This document shows positions 36,831 to 49,579 of a DNA stretch of 64,000 nt, piece after piece. The stretch comes from Podarcis raffonei. Lineage: Eukaryota > Chordata > Lepidosauria > Squamata > Lacertidae. Made by a program: the position numbers and the translations under genes. The stretch is from contig NC_070614.1 in assembly GCF_027172205.1 (NCBI RefSeq), forward strand, positions 30,566,501 to 30,630,500, given 5' to 3'. Position 1 is the first letter of the stretch, and each line of letters starts with the position of its first letter. A model generated the notes under the pieces. That model was not told the DNA's origin and searched no databases. It was given only the letters and a program-made list of their open reading frames with translations.

Positions 36831-39800
36831 ATGATATGGTTCAATTGCAGATGGGAAAGCTTGCCTTTAAACCAAGATGCTGGTTATTGCTGCTATTTTT
36901 ACAGCTGCAGCTTCCTCCTTTTGCCTGTAGTTGAAATGACAGGAGCATGCATTAACACCCAAGACCATTTGTATAAGCCTGGAGAAGTAGTAATTGGTGG
37001 GGTTCTTTCTCTAATTCAACCTGGGGTATATTTGTTCAATTTTAAAGTTGCTCCAGATGGAAGTGATGGTGCTCCTTTGTAAGTTTTGTACAGTCTTGTT
37101 TTTAATAACTCATATTCATATTTGCCAACATTACATTTGGCAACAGTCACATTGCAGGTGTGTTTGTGGAATGTCCAGAACAGCTAATTTTTCAAAAGGT
37201 TTAACTGAAGTTAATGAGGAAAATGTATCGTTCAAATTTCTGCTTTTAATAAACATCCAGAAACTACATTTGGTGCCTTGGTAGATTTGCCTTAAAGGAA
37301 TGGCGAGCATTCAAATCCCTGAATTCCTAAAATCCAATCTGGATAAGCTTTTCTGACTTTGAATAAGTGCATGGGAGCCAACTCCTAGAAGCTTCTCCCC
37401 CCAAGTTGATAGGCATTCCCATTCAAATGGTGTGTGTGCACTGCATCATGTGAGCAATTATGCAGGGTGGAGCTTAGCTGGGCCCCCACAATATTTTATT
37501 TAAGTTGGCACCCCTGAATAAGTGACCCTGGAAAGAACTAGAGTTGGGACCAAAAGTCCACACTCTGCATGAAACCTTTTTACCAGAATGGCTTTTTGTT
37601 AAACTTCACTTTTGTCTTTTCCACTCCCAGATTTCCCAGCGAGAAATCTTCATAGCAATTACTTAATCTCTTTGAAGAAATCTAGGCTGTAAAACACAGG
37701 TTTGGGGTCAAAATGCAACCCCCAAGTGGGGGAAACTTACCCCAAATAGCCTCCATAATAGGAAGGATTTTGACCCCACCCTATTCTCCTAGGTGTAGCC
37801 CTTTAAAACAGCCTGCTGTACAAAGCTGAGTCAATTCACTGTATTTTTCTTACATGACAAGCAGGGCCAGGAGGCCATGAAAGGGAAGTAGAGAAGGGAA
37901 TGGAGAATCCCCACTACTATTACTGAAGAAAGGCAGCTCCATCCAATGTTTCAAATATTAAGTCCAGTCTATCTAAAGGCATCCAAAGGAATATTACAAT
38001 GAAATATTCTTTCTCTTCCCCATTGGTCTAACTCTCCTCTCACATTCTGAATCATAATACATTCCTCTGTTCCACATTTATTTTCGTATCTTAACCTGCC
38101 TTTCTCATGATTTGTCCATGATTTTTAAGTTAATCAATAAGGCAAAGTATTTAAATGTGGCTTCATCTGTCCCAGATTTACCATCAAATATTATCCTTCC
38201 CCCTCACCCCGCTTCAGTTGAGCAACTCTGTTCATACATGATGATTCGAAATACATTCCCTTGATTCAGTTTTTTTCTGATCTTAACCTGCATTTCTCAG
38301 TCTTGTTTGCATGTGTGTGGCATCTCATTTAAAGAGATATCTCTGCTGCTAATAGCACTTTATGTTCTCTCTAATTGATGTCTTAAGTTTCACTGTCAAC
38401 CTCATTACAGAACAAAGTTGAAATACTATCAACATGTCTTTGCCTTCATTTTTGCCATTAATGAGATCAACAATAACCCAGGGCTCCTGCCCAACATCAC
38501 ACTGGGGTTCGATATCTATGACAACCTGTTTAACTCCAGAAGAACATACAAGGTCATCCTGGATCTACTTTTCAAGCAGAGAAAAAATATGCCCAATTAC
38601 AGGTGTGAGAGGAAAAATGCATTGTCTGTTATTGGGGGATTCAGTTCAGAACACTCTATGCAGATGGCCATCCTCTTAAGTAACTATAAATTTCCACAGG
38701 TTTGTGCATATCAATATATGTATAAATGATGTAGTTTACATGCAGGCTACATGATTGTTGTTTATTTCTTGGGCAAGGTGATTGAGTGAGTGGTTGCTGA
38801 ACAACTCCAGGCACGCCTGGAAGATGAGGACCATTTGGATCCCTTCCAGTTGGGATTCAGGCCTCATCATGGGACTGAAACTGCCTTGGTTGCACTGGTC
38901 AATGATTTCCAGTGGTCCCCTGGTCCTGAATGGGGTAACTATGCCCCTGAAGGACCAGGTGCCCAGCCTGGGAGTCATTTTGGACTCAAAGCTCTCCATG
39001 GAGGCTCAGGTCAATTCTGTGTCCAGGACAGCTGTTTACCATCTCAATCTGGTACGCAGGCTGAGACCCTATCTGCCCACGGACTGTCTCGCCAGAGTGG
39101 TGCATGCTCTGGTTATCTCTCGCTTGGACTACTGCAATGCGCTCTATGTGGGGCTACCTTTGAAGGTGACTCGGAAACTACAACTAATCCAGAATGTGAC
39201 AGCTAGACTGGTGATTGGGAGCGGCCTCTGAGACCACATAACACTGGTTTTGAAAGACCTACATTGGCTCCCAGTATGTTTCTGAGCACAATTCAAAGTG
39301 TTAGCGCTGACCTTTAAAGCCCTAAACAGCCTCGGTACAGTATACCTGAAGGAGCATCTCCACCCCCATCATTCTGCCCAGACACTGAGGTCCAGTGCCG
39401 AGGGCCTTCTGGCGGTTCTCTCACTGCGAGAAGCCAAGTTACAGAGAACCAGGCAGAGGGCCTTCTCGGTAGTGGCACCTGCCCTGTAGAACGCCCTCCC
39501 ACCAGATGTCAAATAGAAGAACAACTACCAGACTTTTAGAACACATCTGAGGGCAACCCTGTTTAGGGAAGCTTTTAATGTTTGATGGACTACTGTATTT
39601 TAATATTTTGTTGGAAGCCACCCAGAGTGGCTGGGAAACCCTGCCAGATAGGCGGGGTATAAATAATAAATTATTATTATTATTCTTCACTCAATTTTCT
39701 GCCAGGGCAACCCAAAATGCCGTACAAAGAGGCCAACAGGGAGAACCCCCCTACCCACCACACACAAAGATACATTATAGCCAAGAGTGAAAAAGAAATA

Positions 39801-42800
39801 TATTATAAACATTCCTCTCACTTCTAAAAGGCTAAAAATAGTTAAAGGCCAAAGGCCTGGTTGAAGATGAATGTTTTTGCTTGGTGCCTGAAGATGTCTA
39901 ATGAAGGTGCCAGGCAAACCTTTCCAGGGAGACGATTCCACATATGGGAAGCCACTGCAGAAAATTCCTTTTGTGTTGCCACTCTCCAGACCTCTCATGG
40001 AGGGGACACACAGAGAAGGGCCTCATGCACCCATGCTGAAAGTATCATAGAACAACTAATAAAGCTTAATAAATCCATCAGTAAGGTTATAAAAAGTTGG
40101 TCTGTAGGTTTACCTTTACCTTTACATAAACAAGGTGCTAGCTATAACAGAGAGACATGATCTGTATCAACACATGTAGTGACTATATTTGAGTTGAATT
40201 ATCCAAAACATTTTCCTCTGAATAATTTTTTTTCAGTTTTTCTTTAAATCAAAAAGAAAACATTCTATCATTAGTTGCACATTCATGAAAATTAGTGCAT
40301 TAGTGGGACACCTATTCTATTCTTACATATATTATTGTATTGTTCACAGACCATACACTCATTGAAAATTACATGTGAATAAGGGTATGAGTTTATAGCT
40401 TAACACACAAATACACAGACTGTACCCTTGTTGAATGTAATGTGTGACCACAATGATCACATGGATGGTTTCCATTGGGTGCAGTTGCTTATAATAAAGA
40501 CAGGTTTATTTTTCTTTTAGTTTTAATATATACTTTGTCTATCTGTTCATTAGCTCACTTTTGGTTCATTTGAAGCTACAGTAAGAGGCAAAAGTGATTT
40601 CCCTTTTTTGTACCAGATGGCACCAAGGGAAACTACCTACCATATGGGGATCATTCAGCTTCTTCTGCATTTCAGATGGACATGGATTGGCCTAGTTGTA
40701 TCTGATGATGATGCTGGGGAAATCTTTGTGCAGAAACTGACTCCTTTGCTTGCCCAGAGCAAAATATGTGTTGCCTTCTTGAAAAGAGAAACAGTAACTA
40801 ACTATATTCTTAACAATCTCATGCAATTGGATTACATTGTAAGAATCACAGAGTTGATGCAAACACTTGCTTCAGCTGATGCCAATGTAATTGTTCTCAA
40901 GGTGGATGCATTCTTGCTTAATACTCTAGCACAGTTGATGGAAGCAAATGAAATCAATTTGATGAGCAAAATAGGAAAGGTTTGGATCATGCCCCTTGGG
41001 TGGTATTTCAGCACATTACCCAATGGAGAACTGATTGGCAGAAACATTTTCTTTGGTGCCTTTTCTTTCTCAGTCCATGCAGATACAGTGCCAGGATTCA
41101 GTGAATTTCTTCATAATGTAAAGCTTGATAAGACACTAATGATGTTCCTCTGTTTGTTCTGGCAATTAGCACTGCTACGGTGTGAAAGGTGTAGAGAGGG
41201 GGATTTAGAGGATCTTCCTGCCAAGGTTTTTGAGATGGATATGTCTGGTGAGAGCTTTGGTATCTACAATGCTGTCTATGCTGTGGCACATGCTTTGCAT
41301 GCCATATATTTTTCCAGACCAAGAACTATGTTGCATAAAAGCAAACTGGAGCATGTGGATGCCCAGCCATGGCAGGTAAAGAATCACTTTAATGTTTGGA
41401 ATTTGGAAAACCATCAGTCACCCGATTGCTACCAAGCTTAGCATGGTTCAACACAGGATGGCTACTGCATCAGATTACCAGAAGAAACGACAGGACCACA
41501 GTACTCTATGGGAATATTTCACACCTCCACCCAAAAAAACACACTATCTAACAAAGAGCTCTGGAGAATATGGAAGTTTGCTCACTATCTGGCAACATTT
41601 TGGTTGTCCTAAGTATTGGTAAACCTATGAGGAACTGGTGGGAGTCTGCTGTGCATTTCATGTCAACAGTGGTAGAGCTGTAGATTGCTGAGAGAGCATA
41701 CTGAGAAAATGGATTTCATTTTAAATATTTGTTGCAGTTTCTCCCAGTCAAGCTCCAAAATTAATTCACTCTTCTATTACCTTACTGTGTGGAGATAAAG
41801 AAACAGAAGGCCTCTGAATTTGATTCTTCTGTACTTTATTTCAGGTCCAATTTTAAAATGCTTCTACATGATCAAATGTTAGATTGAGCACACAGAAACT
41901 ATGGATGCCACTTTATAAACTTTATTCTGTTTTATCCCAATCTAGCTCCATCCTTTCCTGGAGAACATCCATTTTAACAATGGAGCTGCCCAAGAAGTCT
42001 TGTTTGAGAACAAGGAAATGTCCATTGGATATGATATCATCAACTGGGTCACTTTCCTTAACCAGTCCTACCTAAAAGTCTTGGTTGGAAGTGTTTCATC
42101 AAGTCAGAACTTCAGCATTATCCAAGATGCCATTGTGTGGAATCAAGGATTAAGAATGGTAGAAATAAATTGTTTATCTTAATGGAATGGAGATGCTTCC
42201 TAGGCTATATTCAGTTTGTCTTGAGTACTCTCTGATACCCATAGTGTTAGACTAGTGTAATAAAACTAGGCTTGTCTCCCATAAATGCAGATTTACTGTC
42301 TCTCCACAGCAGGCTGGGTTGCACTCTCACTGCAGCAAGCAGCTGGGAGTCAAGTTGCTTTCCGGCTACCAAGGTTGGGTCCTTTGCATGCTATGAGAGC
42401 CAATCTGGTCCCTTGAGAAGCTCTCAGGGCAGAGCAAGACCCAGATGGGAAAGTGTGCTCCCTTAGTCTGTTTCTGGGCTGGAAAAGGAGACCTGGGCTG
42501 TTGCTGCTTTCGTTTTTCAGCTGCTAATTGAGCTTACTCACCCTCCCTCATTTAAGCTCACTTTGATCTGGACAGATGTTGGTCACTGGTTAACAGAGCT
42601 GGGAATGTTTTTTTTTTTTCACTATGTAAATTGGACTAGGTTTCTGTGGTTTTTGCCATCCACGTAGCAAGGCTGCAATTTGTCAGCCAGTCTCACCTAT
42701 GTCACAAAACAGTGGAACAAAACGGTTGGCACTTAACTTTTCTTGTTGAAGTTGTTGAATGGGTTACAACTGCTTGAGTGTTTTCCATGACATCTTTAGT

Positions 42801-45800
42801 TTAGAATTTTAATTTGGTAGTCTTCAGTTATAATAATTTTAACTACATTTTAAAAAATGGATTTGAAATTTGACATGCTACTGAAAATATCAAATGTTGA
42901 TGCAGAGTGAATTTTTACTTGAACTCCACTTTTAACTGCTTCATCACATCACAATTCAGAGTTCTTTCTCTTCGGGTTAGGACTGATTTATTTAACATAA
43001 GACCCCCAGTGTTTATCACATTAATTATTTCACACATTTATCAGCATAATCATCGACTGCCTTTTTGTATCAAAGCCAGGCAGCTTACAAATGTGAATAA
43101 AACAGGTATGAATTCCTACAGGAAAAATATAAAACAGCAGGTTAAAATGTTAAACATTAAAAGCAGTTTGAAATTGCTTCCCCTTTCAGAAATAATATTA
43201 GAAAAGTATCAGATACAGGAATTGTGTGGATCCCATTTTTGAGGGGAGAGGATATTCCATTACATCAGCATCACTGTTGAAAATACCCTGTCTTGCTCAC
43301 CATTCTATGTTTTCATACAAGGACCGGACATAAGGTTGGGCCTCTGAAGATGACTGTAAGTGGTGGGCTGTTTCATGTGGAAGGGCAGGGTTCCTGAGGT
43401 AAGTATGGTCATGTATTTTTTTCCCCTGAATAGATGCCACCTCCTTCCATATGTGTTGAAAGCTGCCATATTGGGCACAGCAAAGTAATTCAAGAAGGGA
43501 AACCAGCCTGTTGCTATGACTGCTCTCCGTGCCCAGAATACATGATTTCTAACGAGAAAGGTATGTGGCAGTACACAAATATGTACAGGGAAATTTTCAA
43601 AAGAGTTCCATGTTTTATATCTTGTCAAGACCAAAGTGCAGAAGGAAAACTTCTCTTTGTGTGGTGTATTGTGTGTCAAGACCCCAAAGCCACCCCTTCG
43701 TTGAGAAATAACACACACAAGGACATGGATATTAGGTTAATGTTATTGGGCAAATTTGGCCAAAACTTTATTGATTACAGAATGTGAGCGGTATTGGCTT
43801 AGGCATTGAATGGCCCTGACTATATCTGACTCCTTCCCAATGCGCAGGAAGTCCGGTAAGGGTAAACCACCGGAAGGGGGAGCCCTGTTGATGCATACCA
43901 ACGAGCTCCCCCTGGTGTTTCCATCGGTGTTGTGTCATGGCCCTAGCCCCCGACCCAGGCTTCGGACAAGATCAACACCCACAGATTCCTTTAATGGAAT
44001 ACCCTTAAGCTTGGAGGGGCAGATGATGGCCACCGTTGCCGCCGGAAGGACCCCAAGGGAAAAACAAACACAGCACGTGGTTGCTGGAAAGCCTTGTGCA
44101 TTCAATGCAAAGCTGGCTAAGGCAGAGCTGAGCAGGCGGACGCCAGGTAGGTGCCGCTAACAAAACAGAGCTGACTGGGCCTCCGCGGGCAAGACGTTCC
44201 CAACCCAAATTAGCAAGGCAAAGAAGAAACAACCCTCTCCCCCCGGACCTAGTCCGACTCACCCGATCACCACCTTGGGCACCGGAGCACGGGCAGGCGG
44301 CAGGGAGCCCAAAAAACCAATCCCCACCCCTCTGCACTGCTCCTGAGTAATTTGGCAGCCGGCTGTTGATCTGTAGAAGTGAAGCAGCACACATGGCTCA
44401 GCAGCAGCAGGCAAGCAGCAAAAATCCCAAAGCGCTCTCAGCGGGCAGGCAAAGCCCAAGAGAACAATGGAGAAGCGGAGACAGCAACATCCGACTTGAT
44501 TGAGGAAGCAAGCCAAAGAGGAAGCCCTCTGGCTCGCACCTCTGCTTAAACAGACCCGGCCACGCCCCCCTGGCCAACGGATTGGCTGGGCTCTGACGTG
44601 GCCGGTCCACCGCAACTCCTCCCCACTAGGAAGTGGAGCAGATTTCTTAATCCTAATCAGGTCCTCAAGAAACTGCGGTATGCAGTTTTTTTCCAAGTCA
44701 GCATTTATGTATTTTATGTAGTCATGCAGAGAACTGCAGATTTCCCAATATAGTGAAAATATTCTTAATACAGATCTATAGTATGTAAGGCTACCCAGTG
44801 ACAGCAAAACTAGGGTTCCAATTCAGGGCAATCCACCCTGGACCAATATGGGGACCGCCAAACCCATCCTTCATTCAGTTACTCAAAGGTTCAGTGAGAG
44901 TTATGTTTAATTAACATGCAGCTGGGAGGATTTTTTCTTTATTAACAAAATTATTTTTTACTGACCATTGCTTTGGGTCACCCTGAGGTACTTTGCTGAA
45001 TATAGCCCTCCTGCAAATAGTAGTAGTAGTTATAATAATAATAAATAATTCTATCCCAGGTTTGAAGAGAATTTCATTTAAAATTGTTTTATATTCAATA
45101 TATATCCAAAATATCTCCATTTAAATAAGTGGATTGAGATGTTTTCATTACCATTAATTATGTATTACGACATTTCAACACTTCCGCATAAACAAGGAGT
45201 GTATTTTATATGAAATATCTTTTTATCACTTTCAGATGCACTTCATTGTATCATGTGCCCAGGAGATCACTATCCAAATGAGAACCATGACCAGTGTATT
45301 CCTAAGGTTATATCTTTCCTATCCTATCAAGAGCTCTTGGGGATTGTTTTGGTTAGTGTTGCTCTTTCCTTTGCTGTGATCACTTGTTTTGTGATACAAA
45401 CCTTCCTAAAGAATTGGAACACGCCCATTGTCAAAGCCAACAACCAGAACCTCAGTTGTGTTCTTCTCATTTCCATCCTGTTATGCTATCTTTCTTGTTT
45501 TCTCTTCATTGGCAAACCTAGGAAGGTGTCCTGCCTTCTCCGACAAATGACTTTTGGCATCATTTTCTCTGTGGCCGTTTCTTGCGTTTTGGCAAAAACA
45601 ACCCTTGTGGTCCTGGCCTTCTTGGCCACAAAACCAGGCAACAGGATCACGACATGGCTGGGCCAAAAAGTGGCTATTACCATTGTTCTTTCCTGCTCCC
45701 TCAAACAAGTCTGTCTTTGTATTGCATGGTTGTTGACCTCTCCACCATTCCCAGATGTTGACATGTACTCACAGACTGGGAAGATCATACTGGAATGCAA

Positions 45801-46140
45801 TGAAGGTTCCATCACCATGTTCTACTGTGTCTTGGGCTACATTGGCTTTCTGGCCCTCTTCAGCTTCATTGTAGCTTTCTTAGCCAGAAGCTTGCCTGAC
45901 ACCTTCAATGAAGCCAAGTTTATCACCTTCAGCATGTTGGTGTTTTGCAGTGTTTGGATCTCCTTTATTCCTGGTTATCTGAGCACCAAGGGGAAACACA
46001 TTGTGGCTGTGGAGCTTTTTGCCATCTTGGCCTCCAATACCGGGCTGTTGGCTTGCATCTTCTTCCCCAAGTGTTATGTCATTGTTTTCAGGGCTGATCT
46101 CAATACCAAGAAGCTGCTAATCAAGAAAAGGAATAATTGA
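36831..46140 (+). CDS. Vomeronasal type 2 receptor V2R-C, intact body, altered signal exon
   Basis: Exons 36831-37078, 38411-38699, 40554-41375, 41946-42158, 43434-43560 and 45236-46140 keep the family phases and an open frame through exons 2-6. The ancestral start (36851, [10 protein letters not shown] with a Leu-rich stretch) runs into a stop, because exon 1 carries one extra base near codon 26 compared with V2R-B. ATGs at 36831 and 36777 read straight into the mature frame and give 867 or 885 aa with a weaker hydrophobic leader ([16 protein letters not shown]). The exon 2 donor is GTTTGTG and the exon 4 donor GTAGAA, both weaker than in the paralogues. Exon 3 is mosaic: the first half is nearly V2R-B, the second half resembles V2R-A. 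The gene may be functional with a new leader, or a young pseudogene. Intron 1 holds a MITE, intron 2 LINE fragments, intron 5 a solo LTR. Confidence 0.8.
37370..37516. mobile_element. hAT-type MITE in V2R-C intron 1
   Basis: Ends CATGGGAGCCAACT and AGTTGGCACCCCTG are inverted repeats. The perfect 8-bp direct repeat AATAAGTG flanks it (37362-37369 and 37517-37524). 147 bp, non-coding. Confidence 0.75.
38770..39690 (+). mobile_element. L2-type LINE 3' part in V2R-C intron 2
   Basis: Frames encode [20 protein letters not shown], then [12 protein letters not shown] and a [12 protein letters not shown]-type tail, matching the reverse transcriptase C-terminal region of L2 ORF2. Frames are broken. 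It ends in GGCGGGGTATAAATAATAAA plus (ATT)n. Confidence 0.85.
39691..40075 (-). mobile_element. LINE C-terminal fragment, opposite strand
   Basis: Reverse complement of an L2/CR1-like ORF2 tail, the same kind as at 11925-12072. It abuts the plus-strand L2 tail. Confidence 0.6.
43670..44645 (-). mobile_element. Solo LTR in V2R-C intron 5, same family as 30.0-30.7 kb
   Basis: GC-rich block in opposite orientation to the copy in V2R-B. In its own orientation it has a CCAAT-type site, a GTTTAAG TATA-like site and an AATAAAGTTTTGGCC polyadenylation region near the 3' end. V2R intron sequence shared with A and D resumes on both sides. No internal genes are present. Ends are approximate. Confidence 0.6.
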
Positions 46141-46289
46141 ACATGGGGTGTTTTTTTATTCTGTTTTGTAACATGTACATTTCATATACCTTTATACTAT
46201 TGTTTACTGCAGGAAATTAACTTTGTGGCTTAATATTGGCTACTAATTTTAAGTTTAAGCCAGTTGGACCAGTAAACCATGTCAGAAGT

Positions 46290-46580
46290 GGCTTTTGGCT
46301 GTTAGATTTACTGATCACATTATTCTGGAATCAGATCAAGACTCCACTACCATGTTCTGTCCATCCTCACTGTACAAACGTACTTTTACAGCAGCTGTCA
46401 TAGTTAGATGGCTAGATTCTGGTATTTTATAATGTTTGTATGTCTTTTCTAACCAAATTCATGATACCAAAAATGGAATATACTGAGATAGTGGAAGTGT
46501 TGGCCATTTTTGCTTCTGACACTGGCCGGTTTTCCTACACCATTCTCATAAAAAATTACATTAGTCTTCTATGAAGTAAA
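46290..46580 (+). pseudogene. Decayed V2R exon-6 relic behind V2R-C
   Basis: Degenerate match to the second half of exon 6, including a stretch readable as VEVLAIFASDTG ([12 protein letters not shown] in intact genes). Multiple frame breaks, no other exons. It corresponds to relics after A and D. Confidence 0.7.
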
Positions 46581-46599
46581 CTGAAATCCAAATGTATAA

Positions 46600-48250
46600 G
46601 AGAGAGAAAAAAGCTTTATTCTACAAGGTTAGGAGGGCTTGTGCATACAAATAAATGTAGATCAGCCACAAGAGGCCTGAAACTCTAAAGGGAGAAACTC
46701 TGCTGGGTGATTAAGCTTGAAGATCATAATTGTTGGGGGAAATAAATTAAGTAATTGACATTCAACTGTGTGAGAGTTTTCTTCTTCTTACTATCTTCTC
46801 AGGTATGTTTGACACTGCTTGTAATATTCCAAATGATGGAAGAAAATGTTGAGGATCATTAGGATGAACTTAAATTGAACTGTGAACTGAACTAGTGGGT
46901 AAATATAGGTAAATATGTCCGGACAGTAGTTTTGACATACACCACCTCCCTTCATCCAAGTAGGAAGGAACTATTATCCCAGTCCAAAGGCATATTCCAA
47001 GCTTGCAAATGTACTAGAGAAGGTGTGGACCAGGGCTCTCTCTCTGATTTTGAAATTATACAAAGGTTCATTATGGATTTATCTCTTATATGCCTCTTCT
47101 TACCCTTCTTCCCAGCATCCTTTGTGTTAGGTACTTGGAAAGAGAAAGGCATTTACAGTAAATTGGATGTAAAAGATGTTGACATTACATCTTTTTAATT
47201 GATTGGCTGAAGCCAAAGCAGTAGAAGGATTACTAACATGACCGTGCAGTGGCAGTGTGCCTGAAAAGTTGTGCTGATAGCTTTCTAATTAAATGAAGGA
47301 AGCAAACTGAACTGGGAAGTTAGGAATATAAGAATTCCAAAAGGTGCACCAAGAAATTCAATACAATTCACGCTAATTGAATTATCAAGGTCTATTAAAG
47401 AAATGACCGCTCTGTTGGGTACGATTTACCCATTGGTAACATATTAGTTATAATTGACATATTAGTTATAATTGGTCACATCTCTCCTTCATATCCTGCG
47501 GTCTTTTTCTTGACCTCTTTCAGAATTTCTATATTGAGAGATCTAGATAAAGATAACAACAAATAAAACATCAAGAGAACAGAACAAAAAACAAACAAAC
47601 TAAGTGACCTTTGGTATTTTCCCCCAATCCTAGAAAGCCAAGGTGAAATCTCAAGGTGGCTATGATTTTAATGAGATAAATATTCATTATTCACCTATCT
47701 AGATCTCAGATCCCATGGTGTTGTCATGGCCCTCTGTTTTATTCTCTGTAGTGAAGGATCTGTGGGAGCCTAGCAATATAAATCCATAGGGATAATAGAA
47801 TACAAAAAGTTTTAAGTGACTTCAGGGATTCCCCCCCCCCCCGCCCGGTTTAGTTGTGTAAGAACTGTTAGAACACATTTTCAGAACTGAGAAGAAATCT
47901 CAAAGGAATCTTGTTGGGTTTTTTTAAATATCAATTTTAATTATTCAGCTACCTGCATTTCAGTTATAAGCATGTGTTTAAGAGGACACACCTATCCAAG
48001 TTTTCCACTGTTTAAGTAGAATGAATAAGAGAAGCAATCCATATATATACCTGTATATAGTAATTGAAAAAGGTAAGTGGGAGAAGAGTATATATGGATG
48101 GGTAGATGGAAATCTTTGTGTATTCAAAGTGGTACTTTGGGCATATTGATACAAACAAATGAAATGGCAAATAGTAAATAACTCTACTTTTTAAATGGTT
48201 GTTTTAAATACTGTTTAAATGGCTTAAATTGGTTCTTTTATTGTTGATTT
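46600..48250. other. Gene-free AT-rich stretch
   Basis: I see no coding exon, RNA gene or confidently named repeat here. Short homopolymer C at about 47830 and ordinary AT-rich sequence only. Confidence 0.5.
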
Positions 48251-48335
48251 ATTGCTCTTTTAATATGAATACTGGAAGTCACCATGTGATCTTGGAAAGA
48301 TGAAATGTGGTTTAGAGGAGGAAATGTAAATAAGT

Positions 48336-48365
48336 AACAAACAAACAAACAAACAAACAAACAAA
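48336..48365. repeat. (CAAA)n microsatellite
   Basis: About seven tetranucleotide units, possibly the tail of a decayed LINE upstream of OR-3. Confidence 0.85.
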
Positions 48366-48678
48366 TCAGTAAGGGTGCTGGGCAAGTATCCTATTAGCAC
48401 CACAACCAAGAAGAGCCTTTTCACAGCAGCAACCCACTTTACTTTAGATGATAAGATCATCCAGATGAGGGCTTCTGCATCTGACCAAACTGTAGGAAGA
48501 GACATATATTGCAATAGGTGATCCTTCAGAAGGTCTCAAGTCATGTAGATCTTTTCTGTCTGCATACTCCTCATCACATCCTTGGTGAATTATCAATGTG
48601 TTAATTGGGTGATTTCCCCCCTCCCCAGCAGTTAAACTTACGGAAGAGAAGAATAAAGAAAGAAATGAAACAAATGTG

Positions 48679-49575
48679 ATGGAATTCATTCTTCTTGGCT
48701 TCCCGGGATCTCAGTATTTACAGATGTCCATCTTCATGCTCTTTCTTATCATGTATGTGATGGCACTGCTGGGAAATGTGGCCATCATCATTCTGGTAAT
48801 AGCAAATCGTCATCTCCATACTCCCATGTACTTCTTTCTATGTAATCTCTCCTTCCTAGAAATATGGTACACAACAGCTACTATCCCTAAGAGTCTTGCC
48901 ATCTTTCTGGGGAGGGGCAGAAGCATCTCTTTCACAAACTGCATTATTCAGTTTTACTTTGTGTTTGCCTTAGGGTCCACAGAATACTTCCTCTTGTCTG
49001 TCATGGCTTATGACCGATATTTGGCCATATGTTACCCTTTGCGTTACAGCAGTATCATGGATAGCCAGCTTTCTTTGCAGCTGGCAGCTGGCTCTTGGCT
49101 GTGTGCATTCCTCATTATTCTTATACCAGCCATCTTGATCTCAAGGTTGACTTTCTGTGGTCCCAATGTGATCAATCACTTCTACTGCAACATTGATTCA
49201 TGGATAGCCATTTCATGCACCAGCACCTTTGAGACTGAGATAGCAGCTTTTGTTATATCCATTGTTGTCATTGTGTGTCCCTGTGTGATCACCTTTCTTT
49301 CCTATATATTCATTATCAATACCATCCTGCACATTCCTTCTGCACAAAGAAAGCAAAAGGCTTTCTCCACCTGTTCCTCCCATCTTGCTGTAGTGCTCAT
49401 TTGGTATGGATCCACTATCTTTCTTTATGTCAAACTATCTAATATCTCTTCAGATATGAACAAAATAGTCAACATATTGAACACAGTTGTGACTCCATTG
49501 CTGAATCCTTTCATCTATACACTAAGAAATAAAGAGGTGAAGGACACAATTAGAAGTTCATTGCACTGGGGTTGA
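48679..49575 (+). CDS. Olfactory receptor OR-3 (OR11/OR6-like), intact
   Basis: 298 aa from the first in-frame ATG. OR hallmarks: PMYFFLCNLSFLEIWYTTAT (TM2 end), MAYDRYLAICYPLRY (TM3), KAFSTCSSHLAVV (TM6) and PLLNPFIYTLRNKEV (TM7). FLEIWYTT is typical of family 11 and related ORs, so subfamily is tentative. The frame stays open upstream to a stop at 48610-48612 without another ATG, and it encodes the usual N-glycosylation triplet NET just before the first Met. A pyrimidine-rich acceptor (AG at 48627-48628) precedes this extension, so the real start codon may lie on an upstream exon spliced in frame. The gene sits between two V2Rs and is unrelated to OR-1/OR-2 beyond family level. Confidence 0.93.
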   Translation: MEFILLGFPGSQYLQMSIFMLFLIMYVMALLGNVAIIILVIANRHLHTPMYFFLCNLSFLEIWYTTATIPKSLAIFLGRGRSISFTNCIIQFYFVFALGSTEYFLLSVMAYDRYLAICYPLRYSSIMDSQLSLQLAAGSWLCAFLIILIPAILISRLTFCGPNVINHFYCNIDSWIAISCTSTFETEIAAFVISIVVIVCPCVITFLSYIFIINTILHIPSAQRKQKAFSTCSSHLAVVLIWYGSTIFLYVKLSNISSDMNKIVNILNTVVTPLLNPFIYTLRNKEVKDTIRSSLHWG

Positions 49576-49579
49576 ACCC

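Noticed and set aside
44259-44807. 182-aa minus-strand frame in V2R-C intron 5
   Set aside because: It overlaps the GC-rich solo LTR and has no recognised domain.
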